Source: Gammaproteobacteria bacterium
GTDB lineage: Bacteria > Pseudomonadota > Gammaproteobacteria > AKS1
Assembly (NCBI GenBank): GCA_027006175.1
Contig: JALTKS010000074.1
Coordinates: forward strand, 1 to 53,720
Direction: 5' to 3'
DNA length: 53,720 nucleotides
Numbering within the stretch: position 1 is the first letter of the stretch; each line of letters opens with the position of its first letter. The translations under genes were made by a program, and so were the position numbers. Shown piece after piece: positions 9,644 through 18,116 of this stretch. The notes beneath the pieces are model-generated. The model ran no database searches, was not told where the DNA came from, and was given only the letters and a program-made list of their open reading frames with translations.

Positions 9644-11473
9644 ATGAAGAATTTTATTAACAACGTCAATTTCCAGATCTATTTCATCATTACATCGGTC
9701 TTTAGTATTTATTTAGCTAGCTCATTTCTTGAAAATATTCCGGCACCAACGGTTCGAGATCAAATTCACGCTATTCTTATTGTTGTGACTTACGGCATTA
9801 TTTATCAATTACCTGCTGCCATTAGTTACCTCCTTTTAAAGAAATGGAAATTACTTGCCATCCTTGTTGCCGTCAGTCTTTCAGCATTAGCCCATGTGTT
9901 TATTTTCTCTGATAGTCAGTTATACGACCTCTATGGTTTCCATATAAATGGTTTTGTCTGGAATCTGGTGACAACCAAAGGCGGGATTGCTTCACTCGGT
10001 GCCGATCAAACGAATTACTATCTGGTTAGTTTGTATGTAACGGGGCTTATCGTCATACATCTTGGCGGTTTATTTATTTCTACTTTTTTTAGTAATGCAA
10101 TCGTTCGAAAAAGAACTTTTATCACCTTATTTCTGATTGCTACGTTGTCAGAAAGAGTCGTTTTTGGCTATAGTTTAGCGCAGCTATATGGCCCTGTATT
10201 AGACCGTGGCGATGCTTTTCCTTTTTATAAACAAATGAAAATGAACAGCTTCTTAAGCAAGATTGGTGTTGATGTAAAAAAAGCGAATCATTTACGCTTA
10301 ACCACAAGCGATTCAACGCTTGATTATCCAATAAATAAAATTGTTTATTCGGAAAATCCTCAACCCAAAAACATCATCATGCTGGTTTCTGAATCACTTC
10401 GCTGGGACATGATGAACCCTGAAATTATGCCCAACCTATATGCCCTGTCAGAAAATTCCTGGAATCTGACTCAGCATTACTCAGGTGGTAATGGCACGCG
10501 TCAGGGCATGTTTTCATTATTTTATGGTCTTTATGGCAGTTATTGGGATGCTTTCCTACGTGCCAATCAGGGGCCTGTTCTCGTTGATGCAATGAATAAA
10601 TACAATTATCAAAAATTTATTTATACCAGTGCCAGTTTTACTTACCCTGAATTTGATGAAACAATTTTTGCGCGTATCCCTAAAAAATTACTCCATGAAG
10701 ATCACCATGATGAGCCATGGAAGTGTGATATTCGCAACACTACCTCTTTAATTGATAATATTAAACAACGTGACGCATCCAGACCTTTCTTTGGCTTTAT
10801 TTTCTATGAAGAAACACACGCCAGATATTCTTTTGATGAAAAACATGAAATCGATCATGACTATATCAAGAGCCTGAACTATTTTGGTTTGTCTCGAAAA
10901 GAACTTGCGCCGCAAATAGATAGCCTTAAAGCCCGTTATATTAATGCTGCCCACGGTATTGATTTACAGATACAACGTATTATTTCTACATTAAAACAAA
11001 CCGGTGAACTTGATAATACGATTATTGTCGTTACAGGCGATCATGGTGAAGCCTTTATGGAACGTGCTCGTTGGGGGCATAACTCTGACTTCACCGACTG
11101 GCAAGTACGTGTACCAATGGTTATTTCTATTCCAGGGAAACCTGCAAAGCAATTTACTCAAGCGACCAGTCATATTGATATAGCGCCTACGCTACTAAAA
11201 GAACTTGGGATAAAAAATCCCGTCTCTGACTATGCTCTGGGTGTTGATTTATCAGAGCCTATCAAGAAACGCAGTATTGTTGTTGCCAGCTGGACAGACA
11301 TCGGGATTATTAACGAATTTGGGAAACTAGTTATCCCATTCAAGACCACCACACAGCACAAAAACCTTGCTCTTGACCCATCAGATAATCCCATTAATGC
11401 TGATGTCCTTATTAAACAAATGAAGCTAACGATTCCTTCTGTGCTTGCAAATATTCGTCAATATTATCATTAA
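9644..11473 (+). CDS. YejM/PbgA-like inner-membrane sulfatase-fold protein (DUF3413 plus sulfatase domain)
   Basis: A 609-residue protein. About 200 N-terminal residues form five or so membrane helices with the DUF3413 signature YGFHINGFVWNLVTTKGG. The rest is a periplasmic alkaline phosphatase/sulfatase fold, with the first metal region MLVSESLRWDMM, a nucleophile-position segment GNGTRQGMFSLFYGL (Thr285), and VVTGDHGEAFMERARWGHNSDF. In enterobacteria YejM/PbgA/LapC senses periplasmic LPS and controls LpxC turnover through LapB/FtsH; its sulfatase-like domain is catalytically unconventional. A regulatory or lipid-handling role next to LPS genes is therefore attractive. Phosphoethanolamine transfer is less likely because the domain order and TM signature fit YejM better. 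Confidence 0.78.
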   Translation: MKNFINNVNFQIYFIITSVFSIYLASSFLENIPAPTVRDQIHAILIVVTYGIIYQLPAAISYLLLKKWKLLAILVAVSLSALAHVFIFSDSQLYDLYGFHINGFVWNLVTTKGGIASLGADQTNYYLVSLYVTGLIVIHLGGLFISTFFSNAIVRKRTFITLFLIATLSERVVFGYSLAQLYGPVLDRGDAFPFYKQMKMNSFLSKIGVDVKKANHLRLTTSDSTLDYPINKIVYSENPQPKNIIMLVSESLRWDMMNPEIMPNLYALSENSWNLTQHYSGGNGTRQGMFSLFYGLYGSYWDAFLRANQGPVLVDAMNKYNYQKFIYTSASFTYPEFDETIFARIPKKLLHEDHHDEPWKCDIRNTTSLIDNIKQRDASRPFFGFIFYEETHARYSFDEKHEIDHDYIKSLNYFGLSRKELAPQIDSLKARYINAAHGIDLQIQRIISTLKQTGELDNTIIVVTGDHGEAFMERARWGHNSDFTDWQVRVPMVISIPGKPAKQFTQATSHIDIAPTLLKELGIKNPVSDYALGVDLSEPIKKRSIVVASWTDIGIINEFGKLVIPFKTTTQHKNLALDPSDNPINADVLIKQMKLTIPSVLANIRQYYH

Positions 11474-11477
11474 TTAA

Positions 11478-11505
11478 TAACTGGCTAAGGATAGCCAGTT
11501 ATTTC
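11478..11505 (+). terminator. Hairpin after the YejM-like gene
   Basis: A perfect 10-bp stem (TAACTGGCTA / TAGCCAGTTA, loop AGGA) begins a few bases after the stop and is followed by the short TTTC. It is probably a weak Rho-independent terminator or mRNA 3'-end stabiliser. Confidence 0.45.
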
Positions 11506-11558
11506 ATGCTATATTACCGCTAATAAATAAGCCCCTGATTAATAATTGAGTTATTTTT

Positions 11559-12371
11559 ATGTCTGCACCTGAAGTAACAATACTCTTACCGAACTATAAA
11601 ACACTCGACATCACCAAGATCTGTCTGCGTTTATTGCGCAAATACACAGATACCTCGCGTATCCATGTGATTGCGATTGATAATGCCTCTGGAGATGAAT
11701 CGCTTGAGTATTTACGCAGTCTGAACTGGATAGAGCTGATTGAACGTCCTAAATATGATCATGAAGGGCCTTCTGATTCCCATGCCAACGCACTGGATGA
11801 AGCCATGCAACGCGTTACAACACCGTTTGTTATGTCAATGCATACCGATACCTTTGTACGCCGCGATGACTGGCTGGATTTTTTACTTAACAAAATTAAA
11901 GCCGATGAGAATATTGCAGGGGTAGGTTCCTGGAAGCTGGAAGTAAAGCCCTGGATCAAACGGGTTTTAAAACGCATTGAATTTAAGTGGCAGAGTTTTT
12001 ACTTTCCACTCGTTGGAAAAGGTTACGGCAACCTCGAAGGTATGGGCGATAATTTCTTATACCTACGCAGTCACTGCGCACTGTACCGCACTGATATTAT
12101 TCGCAAACATGGGTTTTTATTCTGGGAAGATAAAGACACAGCCGGACGAATGATGCACAAAAAACTGGTTGAACAAGGTTATGATATGCAGTTTATTCCT
12201 TCAGAAATCCTCATTAAATACATGGTGCATTTAAATCATGCTTCTATGTTTTTGAATGAAGAATTTAAAATTCGTCAGCATAATCGCAATAAAGGCATGG
12301 GTAGAATGCGCAAGGTGTTTCATGATTTGAAAGCACCAGAGATTCTTAAAGACAGTAGCCTAGACGCTTAA
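11559..12371 (+). CDS. Glycosyltransferase family 2 protein
   Basis: A 270-residue GT-A fold enzyme. The N-terminus VTILLPNYKTLDITKICLR and the donor-binding IAIDNASGDES are typical GT2 elements. The DxD-like position is MHTDTFV (residues about 94-100). Family enzymes transfer a sugar from a nucleotide donor. In this LPS neighbourhood a core or O-chain sugar is likely, but donor and acceptor are unknown. It is the only + strand gene abutting the long core operon and converges on it, its stop overlapping the opposite stop by four bases. Whether the YejM-like gene shares its transcript depends on the hairpin between them. Confidence 0.8.
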   Translation: MSAPEVTILLPNYKTLDITKICLRLLRKYTDTSRIHVIAIDNASGDESLEYLRSLNWIELIERPKYDHEGPSDSHANALDEAMQRVTTPFVMSMHTDTFVRRDDWLDFLLNKIKADENIAGVGSWKLEVKPWIKRVLKRIEFKWQSFYFPLVGKGYGNLEGMGDNFLYLRSHCALYRTDIIRKHGFLFWEDKDTAGRMMHKKLVEQGYDMQFIPSEILIKYMVHLNHASMFLNEEFKIRQHNRNKGMGRMRKVFHDLKAPEILKDSSLDA

Positions 12372-13093
12372 ATCCCTTCACTACCTACTTTTACCAGACC
12401 AATACCAATTTGCTTACCACTGCCATCCGGGCCAATAAATTCGACCGTATCGTATTTTTCTTTTAGTTCAAGCCAGAAGCGGTGTACATCCAGACCGGGC
12501 ACATTAGGCCGATCAACAATGTCATGAAAAGCAATTAGCCCACCAGGTCGAACCAACGGGCCATACATTTCAAAATCCTGCTTCACACCTTCGTAAGTGT
12601 GATCACCATCAATAAAAGCAAAATCAATATCATGATCTGAAAAATGTTGTTTCACTTCATCCAGTGTTTCTGTTTTATGTGAATCGGTGCGCATAAGATG
12701 CATGGTTTGTTTTTCACGAGCAAACTCGCTGTAAAAAGGCACACGACATGCAGGGTAGGCGCCACCAAAATCCCCGCCTGGCAAATCGACACTGACCAAT
12801 GTTGCATCTTCTGCTGCGGCCTGTGTCCAGAGGTATAAAGTACCACCCCGTGCTGTGCCTATTTCAAGAATACGTTTCGCATCCAGTTCACAAACCGCTT
12901 TATACAATGACTCAATTTCAAATGGATTTTGGCGCGGCTCAATGATTCTGAAATAACCTTTACCACGGTAGGCAAACGGAATCGCAAAGCGTGCTTCACG
13001 TGAAATTAATTTGCGTTCCAGATCACGGAGTACTTTCATTCCGTAACGGAAATGCCGTGCTGAGAGTAAACTGTAGAACCAATGTTTAAGCAT
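12368..13093 (-). CDS. Class I SAM-dependent methyltransferase (Methyltransf_24 / CmcI-like)
   Basis: The 241-residue product shows ILEIGTARGGTLYLW as the SAM-binding glycine loop, then SVDLPGG and the family-typical FAFIDGDHTYEGVKQDFEMYGPLVRPGGLIAFHD. The latter resembles the cephalosporin hydroxylase CmcI / Methyltransf_24 group with metal-binding DGDH. Members methylate hydroxyl or amino groups of sugars and small molecules. It is the last gene of the core operon, 31 bp after the FkbM-type gene, so it may methylate an outer-core sugar. The substrate is inferred from context only. Confidence 0.7.
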   Translation of the reverse strand: MLKHWFYSLLSARHFRYGMKVLRDLERKLISREARFAIPFAYRGKGYFRIIEPRQNPFEIESLYKAVCELDAKRILEIGTARGGTLYLWTQAAAEDATLVSVDLPGGDFGGAYPACRVPFYSEFAREKQTMHLMRTDSHKTETLDEVKQHFSDHDIDFAFIDGDHTYEGVKQDFEMYGPLVRPGGLIAFHDIVDRPNVPGLDVHRFWLELKEKYDTVEFIGPDGSGKQIGIGLVKVGSEGI

Positions 13094-13124
13094 AATGTTA
13101 AATCTTTATTTAAATTGCGTTAGT

Positions 13125-13856
13125 TTACAAACCTAATCGTTGCGTATGCACAAAAATTGCATTCGACCACATCAACATACCTTTTTCATCTGTTTTAGGT
13201 TTATACATATTGTACAACATGAAACCCGCTTCTCGCAGACACAGGTCTATTTCACTGTATAGCGCGCCGCCTTCGTACAGTGGGTTAAATAATATTTCGG
13301 TATAAACCAACAGGGTTGATTCACGCAAGGTGTTCTTTGCACCGCGTAAGGCAGCAAGTTCCCCACCCTGAATATCAAATTTCATGACCTCGATACCGGG
13401 GTTACCCTGCTCTTCTCGCCATTCATCAATCGTGACAACATCAACCATGGCAGTTTCTTTTACCGCGGCTTCATCCGGATACATGTCTTTCATTCGTTCA
13501 CTAGGCTTAAACAGTGAGGTACAACCTGCCGACTCGGTAATTTGTAATTCAAGACTACCCTTTTGCTCACCCAACGCAAAAAACTGTGGACTAACTCGCT
13601 TATCCTGTTCTGCCAGTGTCGTTAAACGTTCACGATACATTGGCTGAGGCTCAAAAGCATAAGCCTTTGCTTCCGGGAAAACCTTTAGGAACTTTCCGGT
13701 AATACGCCCATTACTCGCACCGGCATCGAGAATACCGTTGACTTTATGTCCGGCGAGTAATTTTTTCATCACAGGATAATGATCATCCAGTGAAACCAGA
13801 TTACCTTTTTTCTTTAATGCCGTTTTACGTAGTAATGACCATAAGACTTTTGCCAT
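13125..13856 (-). CDS. FkbM family methyltransferase
   Basis: A 243-residue FkbM-type methyltransferase, recognised by GILDAGASNGRITGKF (SAM loop), AYAFEPQPMYRERL and the conserved VMKFDIQGGELAALRGAKNTL. FkbM-family enzymes carry out O-methylation, often on sugars of glycans and polyketides. It lies 10 bp downstream of the glycosyltransferase gene in the core operon, so O-methylation of a core sugar is the natural guess. Together with the genes ending at 12368 and 18899, the operon encodes three methyltransferases. Confidence 0.8.
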   Translation of the reverse strand: MAKVLWSLLRKTALKKKGNLVSLDDHYPVMKKLLAGHKVNGILDAGASNGRITGKFLKVFPEAKAYAFEPQPMYRERLTTLAEQDKRVSPQFFALGEQKGSLELQITESAGCTSLFKPSERMKDMYPDEAAVKETAMVDVVTIDEWREEQGNPGIEVMKFDIQGGELAALRGAKNTLRESTLLVYTEILFNPLYEGGALYSEIDLCLREAGFMLYNMYKPKTDEKGMLMWSNAIFVHTQRLGL

Positions 13857-13866
13857 GGTGTTATCC

Positions 13867-14838
13867 TTATTCGCCGCGCATGGCGGTAAAAATTTGTTCT
13901 ACTGTGTGTTGCATATTATGTTCGTTGACAACAAAGTCTCGCCCCATTTTACCAAGCTGGCTTCTTTTATCTGCATCCGCACACAGTGCTTTAATTGCCT
14001 GTTGCCAGTCGCGATCAGTTTCTACTCGCAAACTGTTTGATTCATTCAGTATTTCTGCCGTTGCGCCTCGTACCTGCCCTATTACCGCAATTCCACTTGC
14101 CATGTATTGCAGTGCTTTTATCGGCGACTTGCCTCGAGTAAACGCATCGTCTTCGGGTAAGGGCAATAAACCAATATCCAGTTGCTGCATAAACGCGGCT
14201 TCTGTTCCCGGTGCAAAAGGCGTGTAGTCAAATTCACAGGGCAATACCGGTTTTTTTCCGCTGTACACTGCCAAGCGTAATTCCGGGTTATCTGCTAAAC
14301 ATTGGCAAAGTGTCGGACCAATATGTTCCAGATTTTTAACCGTTGCAGGCGATCCCGCCCAGCCCATGGTTACTGTTGTGCCTTTTTTTTCTGATGGCTG
14401 CCAATCATTAACATCCAACGCCATATGAATAACTTCCACCGCATCTGAAAACTGTCGTGCGTAATTACCTAAATAATCATTGGCAACAGTGACAACATTT
14501 GCCGCTGCCAGCCATTGCTTTAAGCGCGCCTTAACTCGCCATGCGGTTAACCATGAATGATCACGATCGGGGCGTGTCCAGATAGCATCGTCCATATCAA
14601 AAATAATGCGCCGGCTTGCTGCAATAACCTTGTTCGCCAGACTTTTTTTCATCAGGCATTTCTGATTAATTAATACATCATAATTCGGTATGCGTGATAA
14701 TACCGCTGCATCGATGGCATCACGGCGAACATAGTCCAATGTTACGCCACGTTCCGCTAATAATTTTTCATACTGCACAAAACGAAATCGGGTGCTTGCC
14801 TTATCTTGATCGCGGCTGATGATGACAAGCGCTTTCAT
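13867..14838 (-). CDS. Glycosyltransferase (GT4-like, group 1)
   Basis: The 323-residue product is a short GT-B enzyme. Its N-terminus has DKASTRFRFVQYEKLLAERG. The C-terminal donor-site domain carries MGWAGSPATVKNLEHIGP, then LLPLPEDDAFTRGKSPIKALQYMASGIAVIGQ, containing the acidic/positive EX7-type region (PIKALQYMASG). Position after the carbamoyltransferase matches the place of wapH in Pseudomonas core loci, but sequence identity cannot be judged here, so no symbol is given. It likely adds one core sugar at the inner membrane. Confidence 0.75.
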   Translation of the reverse strand: MKALVIISRDQDKASTRFRFVQYEKLLAERGVTLDYVRRDAIDAAVLSRIPNYDVLINQKCLMKKSLANKVIAASRRIIFDMDDAIWTRPDRDHSWLTAWRVKARLKQWLAAANVVTVANDYLGNYARQFSDAVEVIHMALDVNDWQPSEKKGTTVTMGWAGSPATVKNLEHIGPTLCQCLADNPELRLAVYSGKKPVLPCEFDYTPFAPGTEAAFMQQLDIGLLPLPEDDAFTRGKSPIKALQYMASGIAVIGQVRGATAEILNESNSLRVETDRDWQQAIKALCADADKRSQLGKMGRDFVVNEHNMQHTVEQIFTAMRGE

Positions 14839-14848
14839 ATCACTATGA

Positions 14849-16579
14849 TTATTTATCTTTCTTGGTAATCATGATGTCTTCCATGATCAAGTACTCAAGA
14901 TCAGAACCATAAAACATATCCAATGCATCTTTGGGGCTACAGACCATTGGCTCACCACGGCGATTTAAGGAAGTATTCAATACCACCCCATTACCGGTAT
15001 GTTTTTCCAGTTCTTGAATGAGTTTGTAATAACGCGGATTGGTCTCTTCGTTCACAATCTGTGCGCGTGCTGTTCCATCTTCATGTACCACTTCTGGAAC
15101 CCGGGATTTCCATGACTCATTTACATCAAAGGTAAACGTCATATAAGGGGATGGATGATCCGTTTGCAAAAAATCTTCGGCAACGGTATCTAAAATACTT
15201 GGACAAAATGGACGCCAGCGTTCACGGTATTTAATTTGTGCATTAATTCGATCAGCAACACCCTTCTCTGACGGGTTACCAAGAATACTGCGATTCCCTA
15301 ATGCACGTGGACCAAATTCCATGCGCCCCTGAAACCAGGCAACAGGATTTCCATCAGCAAGTAATTTGGCTGTTTGCACAGGTGCATCATCCAGGACTGT
15401 CCAGCTCGGTGATTTCTCGTGAACTTTACAAGCCTCAATACATTGTTCAGTTGTGTATGCAGGACCAAGATAAGCGTGACGCATTGGTTTCACGTCTTCG
15501 CCCTGTTGCCATGCAACATACGATGCAGCGCCTAATGCTGTACCTGCATCATTGGACGCAGGTTGCACAAATAATTCTTTAACGCCATCCATCGCAATAA
15601 TGCGTTGGTTAAGTTTTACATTCAGTGCCACGCCGCCGGCATAACAAATGCGACCGGTTTCACGAATGATATCGCCAAGGTAATAATCAATCAGTTTTAA
15701 TGCCACGTCTTCAAGTAAACGCTGCATACTGGCAGCGTAATCGATATACGGATCATCGATTTCATCGCCCTTACGAATCGGGCCTAGCCAATCGATTAAT
15801 TTAGAGCTGAAGTAATAACTTTTGCCGTTTTCTTTATGGCGACGTAATCCAATCACATTGGCGTATTCATTATTGATTTTGAATTCCTTGCCATCAAAAT
15901 CAATCAAACGTGAAAAATCGAAACGTTCCGGATCGCCATACGGTGCCATGCCCATGACTTTGAATTCACCATCAAGCATTTCAAAACCCAGAAATTCAGT
16001 TAATGCGCCATACAGACCACCGAGGGAGTCGGGATCGTAAAATTCTTTTATCTTATGGATTTTGCCATTCTCGGCATAACCAAACATGGTAGTCGCATAT
16101 TCACCTTTACCATCAATCGTCATCACTGCAGTCTTACCTTCAAACCCACTCAGGTGATAAGCACTGCTCGCGTGAGTTAAATGATGCTCAACTGGGACTA
16201 AACGCACATGTGCGGGATCAATATTCACTGCACGCATCATGTCTTTTGCCATGCGCACATTGCGGCGGAAACGGCGATTACCATTAAATAAGGCTGTCAA
16301 ACCACGATCGGGGGCATACCAATGGCGGAAGGCATAATGCCAACGAGCGGGATTAAACAAGCTGATCGGCGCATACGGCATCGCCACGATATCAACCTCT
16401 TCGGGGCTGATACCGGCTTGCTCAAGACAGAAACGGGTTGCTTCAACCGGAAAACGGCCTTTAGCATGTTTATCGCGAATAAATCGCTCTTCTTCAGCGG
16501 CGGCGACACATTCGCCATCTATAAACAGCGCCGCAGACGCATCGTGAAACACGGCACCGGAAATTCCAAGGATAATCAT
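14849..16579 (-). CDS. Carbamoyltransferase, NodU/CmcH family
   Basis: The 576-residue protein has both family domains. The N-terminal Kae1-like ASKHA domain contains GISGAVFHDASAALFIDG, AAAEEERF and VEHHLTHASSAYHLSG, with metal/ATP ligands in the HxxxH-type motif. The C-terminal YrdC-like carbamoyl-adenylate region contains FQGRMEFGPRALGNRSIL and YRERWRPFCPS. Enzymes of this family transfer carbamoyl from carbamoyl phosphate to a hydroxyl. In Pseudomonas, the gene at this place (wapO) is linked to O-carbamoylation of the second core heptose. The same role is a reasonable inference here. A 67-bp gap separates it from the tandem kinase gene, the largest inside the operon. Confidence 0.9.
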   Translation of the reverse strand: MIILGISGAVFHDASAALFIDGECVAAAEEERFIRDKHAKGRFPVEATRFCLEQAGISPEEVDIVAMPYAPISLFNPARWHYAFRHWYAPDRGLTALFNGNRRFRRNVRMAKDMMRAVNIDPAHVRLVPVEHHLTHASSAYHLSGFEGKTAVMTIDGKGEYATTMFGYAENGKIHKIKEFYDPDSLGGLYGALTEFLGFEMLDGEFKVMGMAPYGDPERFDFSRLIDFDGKEFKINNEYANVIGLRRHKENGKSYYFSSKLIDWLGPIRKGDEIDDPYIDYAASMQRLLEDVALKLIDYYLGDIIRETGRICYAGGVALNVKLNQRIIAMDGVKELFVQPASNDAGTALGAASYVAWQQGEDVKPMRHAYLGPAYTTEQCIEACKVHEKSPSWTVLDDAPVQTAKLLADGNPVAWFQGRMEFGPRALGNRSILGNPSEKGVADRINAQIKYRERWRPFCPSILDTVAEDFLQTDHPSPYMTFTFDVNESWKSRVPEVVHEDGTARAQIVNEETNPRYYKLIQELEKHTGNGVVLNTSLNRRGEPMVCSPKDALDMFYGSDLEYLIMEDIMITKKDK

Positions 16580-16646
16580 AGTGTTACTCGTACGACCCTA
16601 CAGAGTGTGACAACAGGTGAATAATACCGCAAAACCCGCTCATACT

Positions 16647-18116
16647 TCAGCTCTTTATAGTACTCGGCAAGAATTTTTCTGCAGCGGAGTGTGATAATTG
16701 CTCAATAAATAATGCCTCAATCTCCGGTAATTCAGACCAGTTTCTCATAAAGCGCGCCATATCGGTTCGAAATGCCGTTTCAAAGTCTGACTCAGCATGG
16801 TGTTGCTGCATGGCATCCAGATCAATAACAAACAGCTTTTCATCGCTAAAAATGAAATTCGTCACTTTCATGTCTCCATGGCTCAGTTTTGCCTGAATCA
16901 TTTTTTCAAATAACGCCACAAATTGAGCCGCGGCATTCTTCATCTGCAAAGGTGTTTTATCTGCATCACGAAAAATATGATAAGCATTAATACCCTGAAT
17001 ATGTTCCATGAAGAACCACGCCTGCCTGCGAACCGGGCCAAAACGTTTCTCAAGCAATGCTATAGGTTCAGGAGTGGCAATACCGTACTTGATTAGGCGG
17101 TGCGCATTACGCCATGAAACTGAAGCGCGACTCAGGCGAAAGGCGCGCATTAACCCATGCCATGGATTCTTGATATTATAACGTTTACAGACTATTTCTT
17201 GCTGTGGTGTTTTTATTACACTCACTGTACAGGTATTGCCATCTTTTATGACGCTACGCTGAATCTTATCTGATTCAATGTCAGGCTTACTTAACAGCAA
17301 TTGCATTTCATCTTTGTTCTTGTCACGCAATATTGTTGAGAAGTAATTCCAGCGCTTATTCACTGCAAAGGCAGAACAATCACGGTACGTTTTATCCAGA
17401 TATTTACGTAATTTGTAATCACGCATTTTTTCAACTGCGTGTTTTAATTGTTCACATTCATGCTTATCCGTTGGTGCATTACGAGACTGCCAATAATGCT
17501 CATATAATGATGTGATTAGTTTATCCTGATCTGCGGGGAACAGCCCTAACAAATCGACTAAACCCTGCATTGAATCCTTTCGTGACAGTGCCGTTGCTGA
17601 TTTAACAATATCAGCCGCATCAAGCGTATATAAAATATCTTCACTAAAAATAAAATTCAGTAAATGACAATCTTTATGCCGTATCCCGGCAGCATGATGT
17701 TTTGCTATTAATTCAACCAACTGCATCATTAGCATTTGGCGAGCGGTCTGATTTCCATGATCCCAGCGTTGGCGTGCACTTTCTGCGCCGGGCAATTCCT
17801 TATAAACAACTATCTGAGTTGATAACGCTGCTGAGGATTCTGAATAAACAATACCAGGAGCAGGAATGCCAGCAGAGTGTAAATCAGCAATTCCCTGTTG
17901 TTCGTCCTTCCATTCACGGCTAGCTTGGGCGGTCATGGAAAACAATTTAATAAAAACAGGCTTGTTATCGTAAGTGCCTCGACACACGTAACGCCGACCC
18001 GGCATGGCGCGCACGACTTCATTGCAGACTAGTTGTTCATCACCTATTACAGGCACCTGCAAAGGAACAGACAAGTCATAGGCTTCAGACCAGATGCTGC
18101 TATCAAGCACCTTCAT
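16647..18116 (-). CDS. Tandem two-domain lipopolysaccharide kinase-like protein
   Basis: The 489 residues hold two protein kinase-like folds in series. Domain 1 (about 30-240) has candidate Lys57 (VFIKLF), catalytic loop RHKDCHLLNFIF (Asp149, Asn154) and Asp166 in YTLDAAD. Domain 2 (about 285-485) has candidate Lys311 (VCKRYN), loop SHGDMKVTNFIF (Asp415, Asn420) and Asp432 in VIDLDAM. Both keep the residues expected for phosphotransfer. The family (Kdo/WaaP, RIO-like) phosphorylates LPS core sugars. The Pseudomonas core locus also has a large kinase-like gene next to its carbamoyltransferase, so this may be its counterpart. The start overlaps the InaA-type gene by one base. Substrates are unknown. 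Confidence 0.75.
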   Translation of the reverse strand: MKVLDSSIWSEAYDLSVPLQVPVIGDEQLVCNEVVRAMPGRRYVCRGTYDNKPVFIKLFSMTAQASREWKDEQQGIADLHSAGIPAPGIVYSESSAALSTQIVVYKELPGAESARQRWDHGNQTARQMLMMQLVELIAKHHAAGIRHKDCHLLNFIFSEDILYTLDAADIVKSATALSRKDSMQGLVDLLGLFPADQDKLITSLYEHYWQSRNAPTDKHECEQLKHAVEKMRDYKLRKYLDKTYRDCSAFAVNKRWNYFSTILRDKNKDEMQLLLSKPDIESDKIQRSVIKDGNTCTVSVIKTPQQEIVCKRYNIKNPWHGLMRAFRLSRASVSWRNAHRLIKYGIATPEPIALLEKRFGPVRRQAWFFMEHIQGINAYHIFRDADKTPLQMKNAAAQFVALFEKMIQAKLSHGDMKVTNFIFSDEKLFVIDLDAMQQHHAESDFETAFRTDMARFMRNWSELPEIEALFIEQLSHSAAEKFLPSTIKS

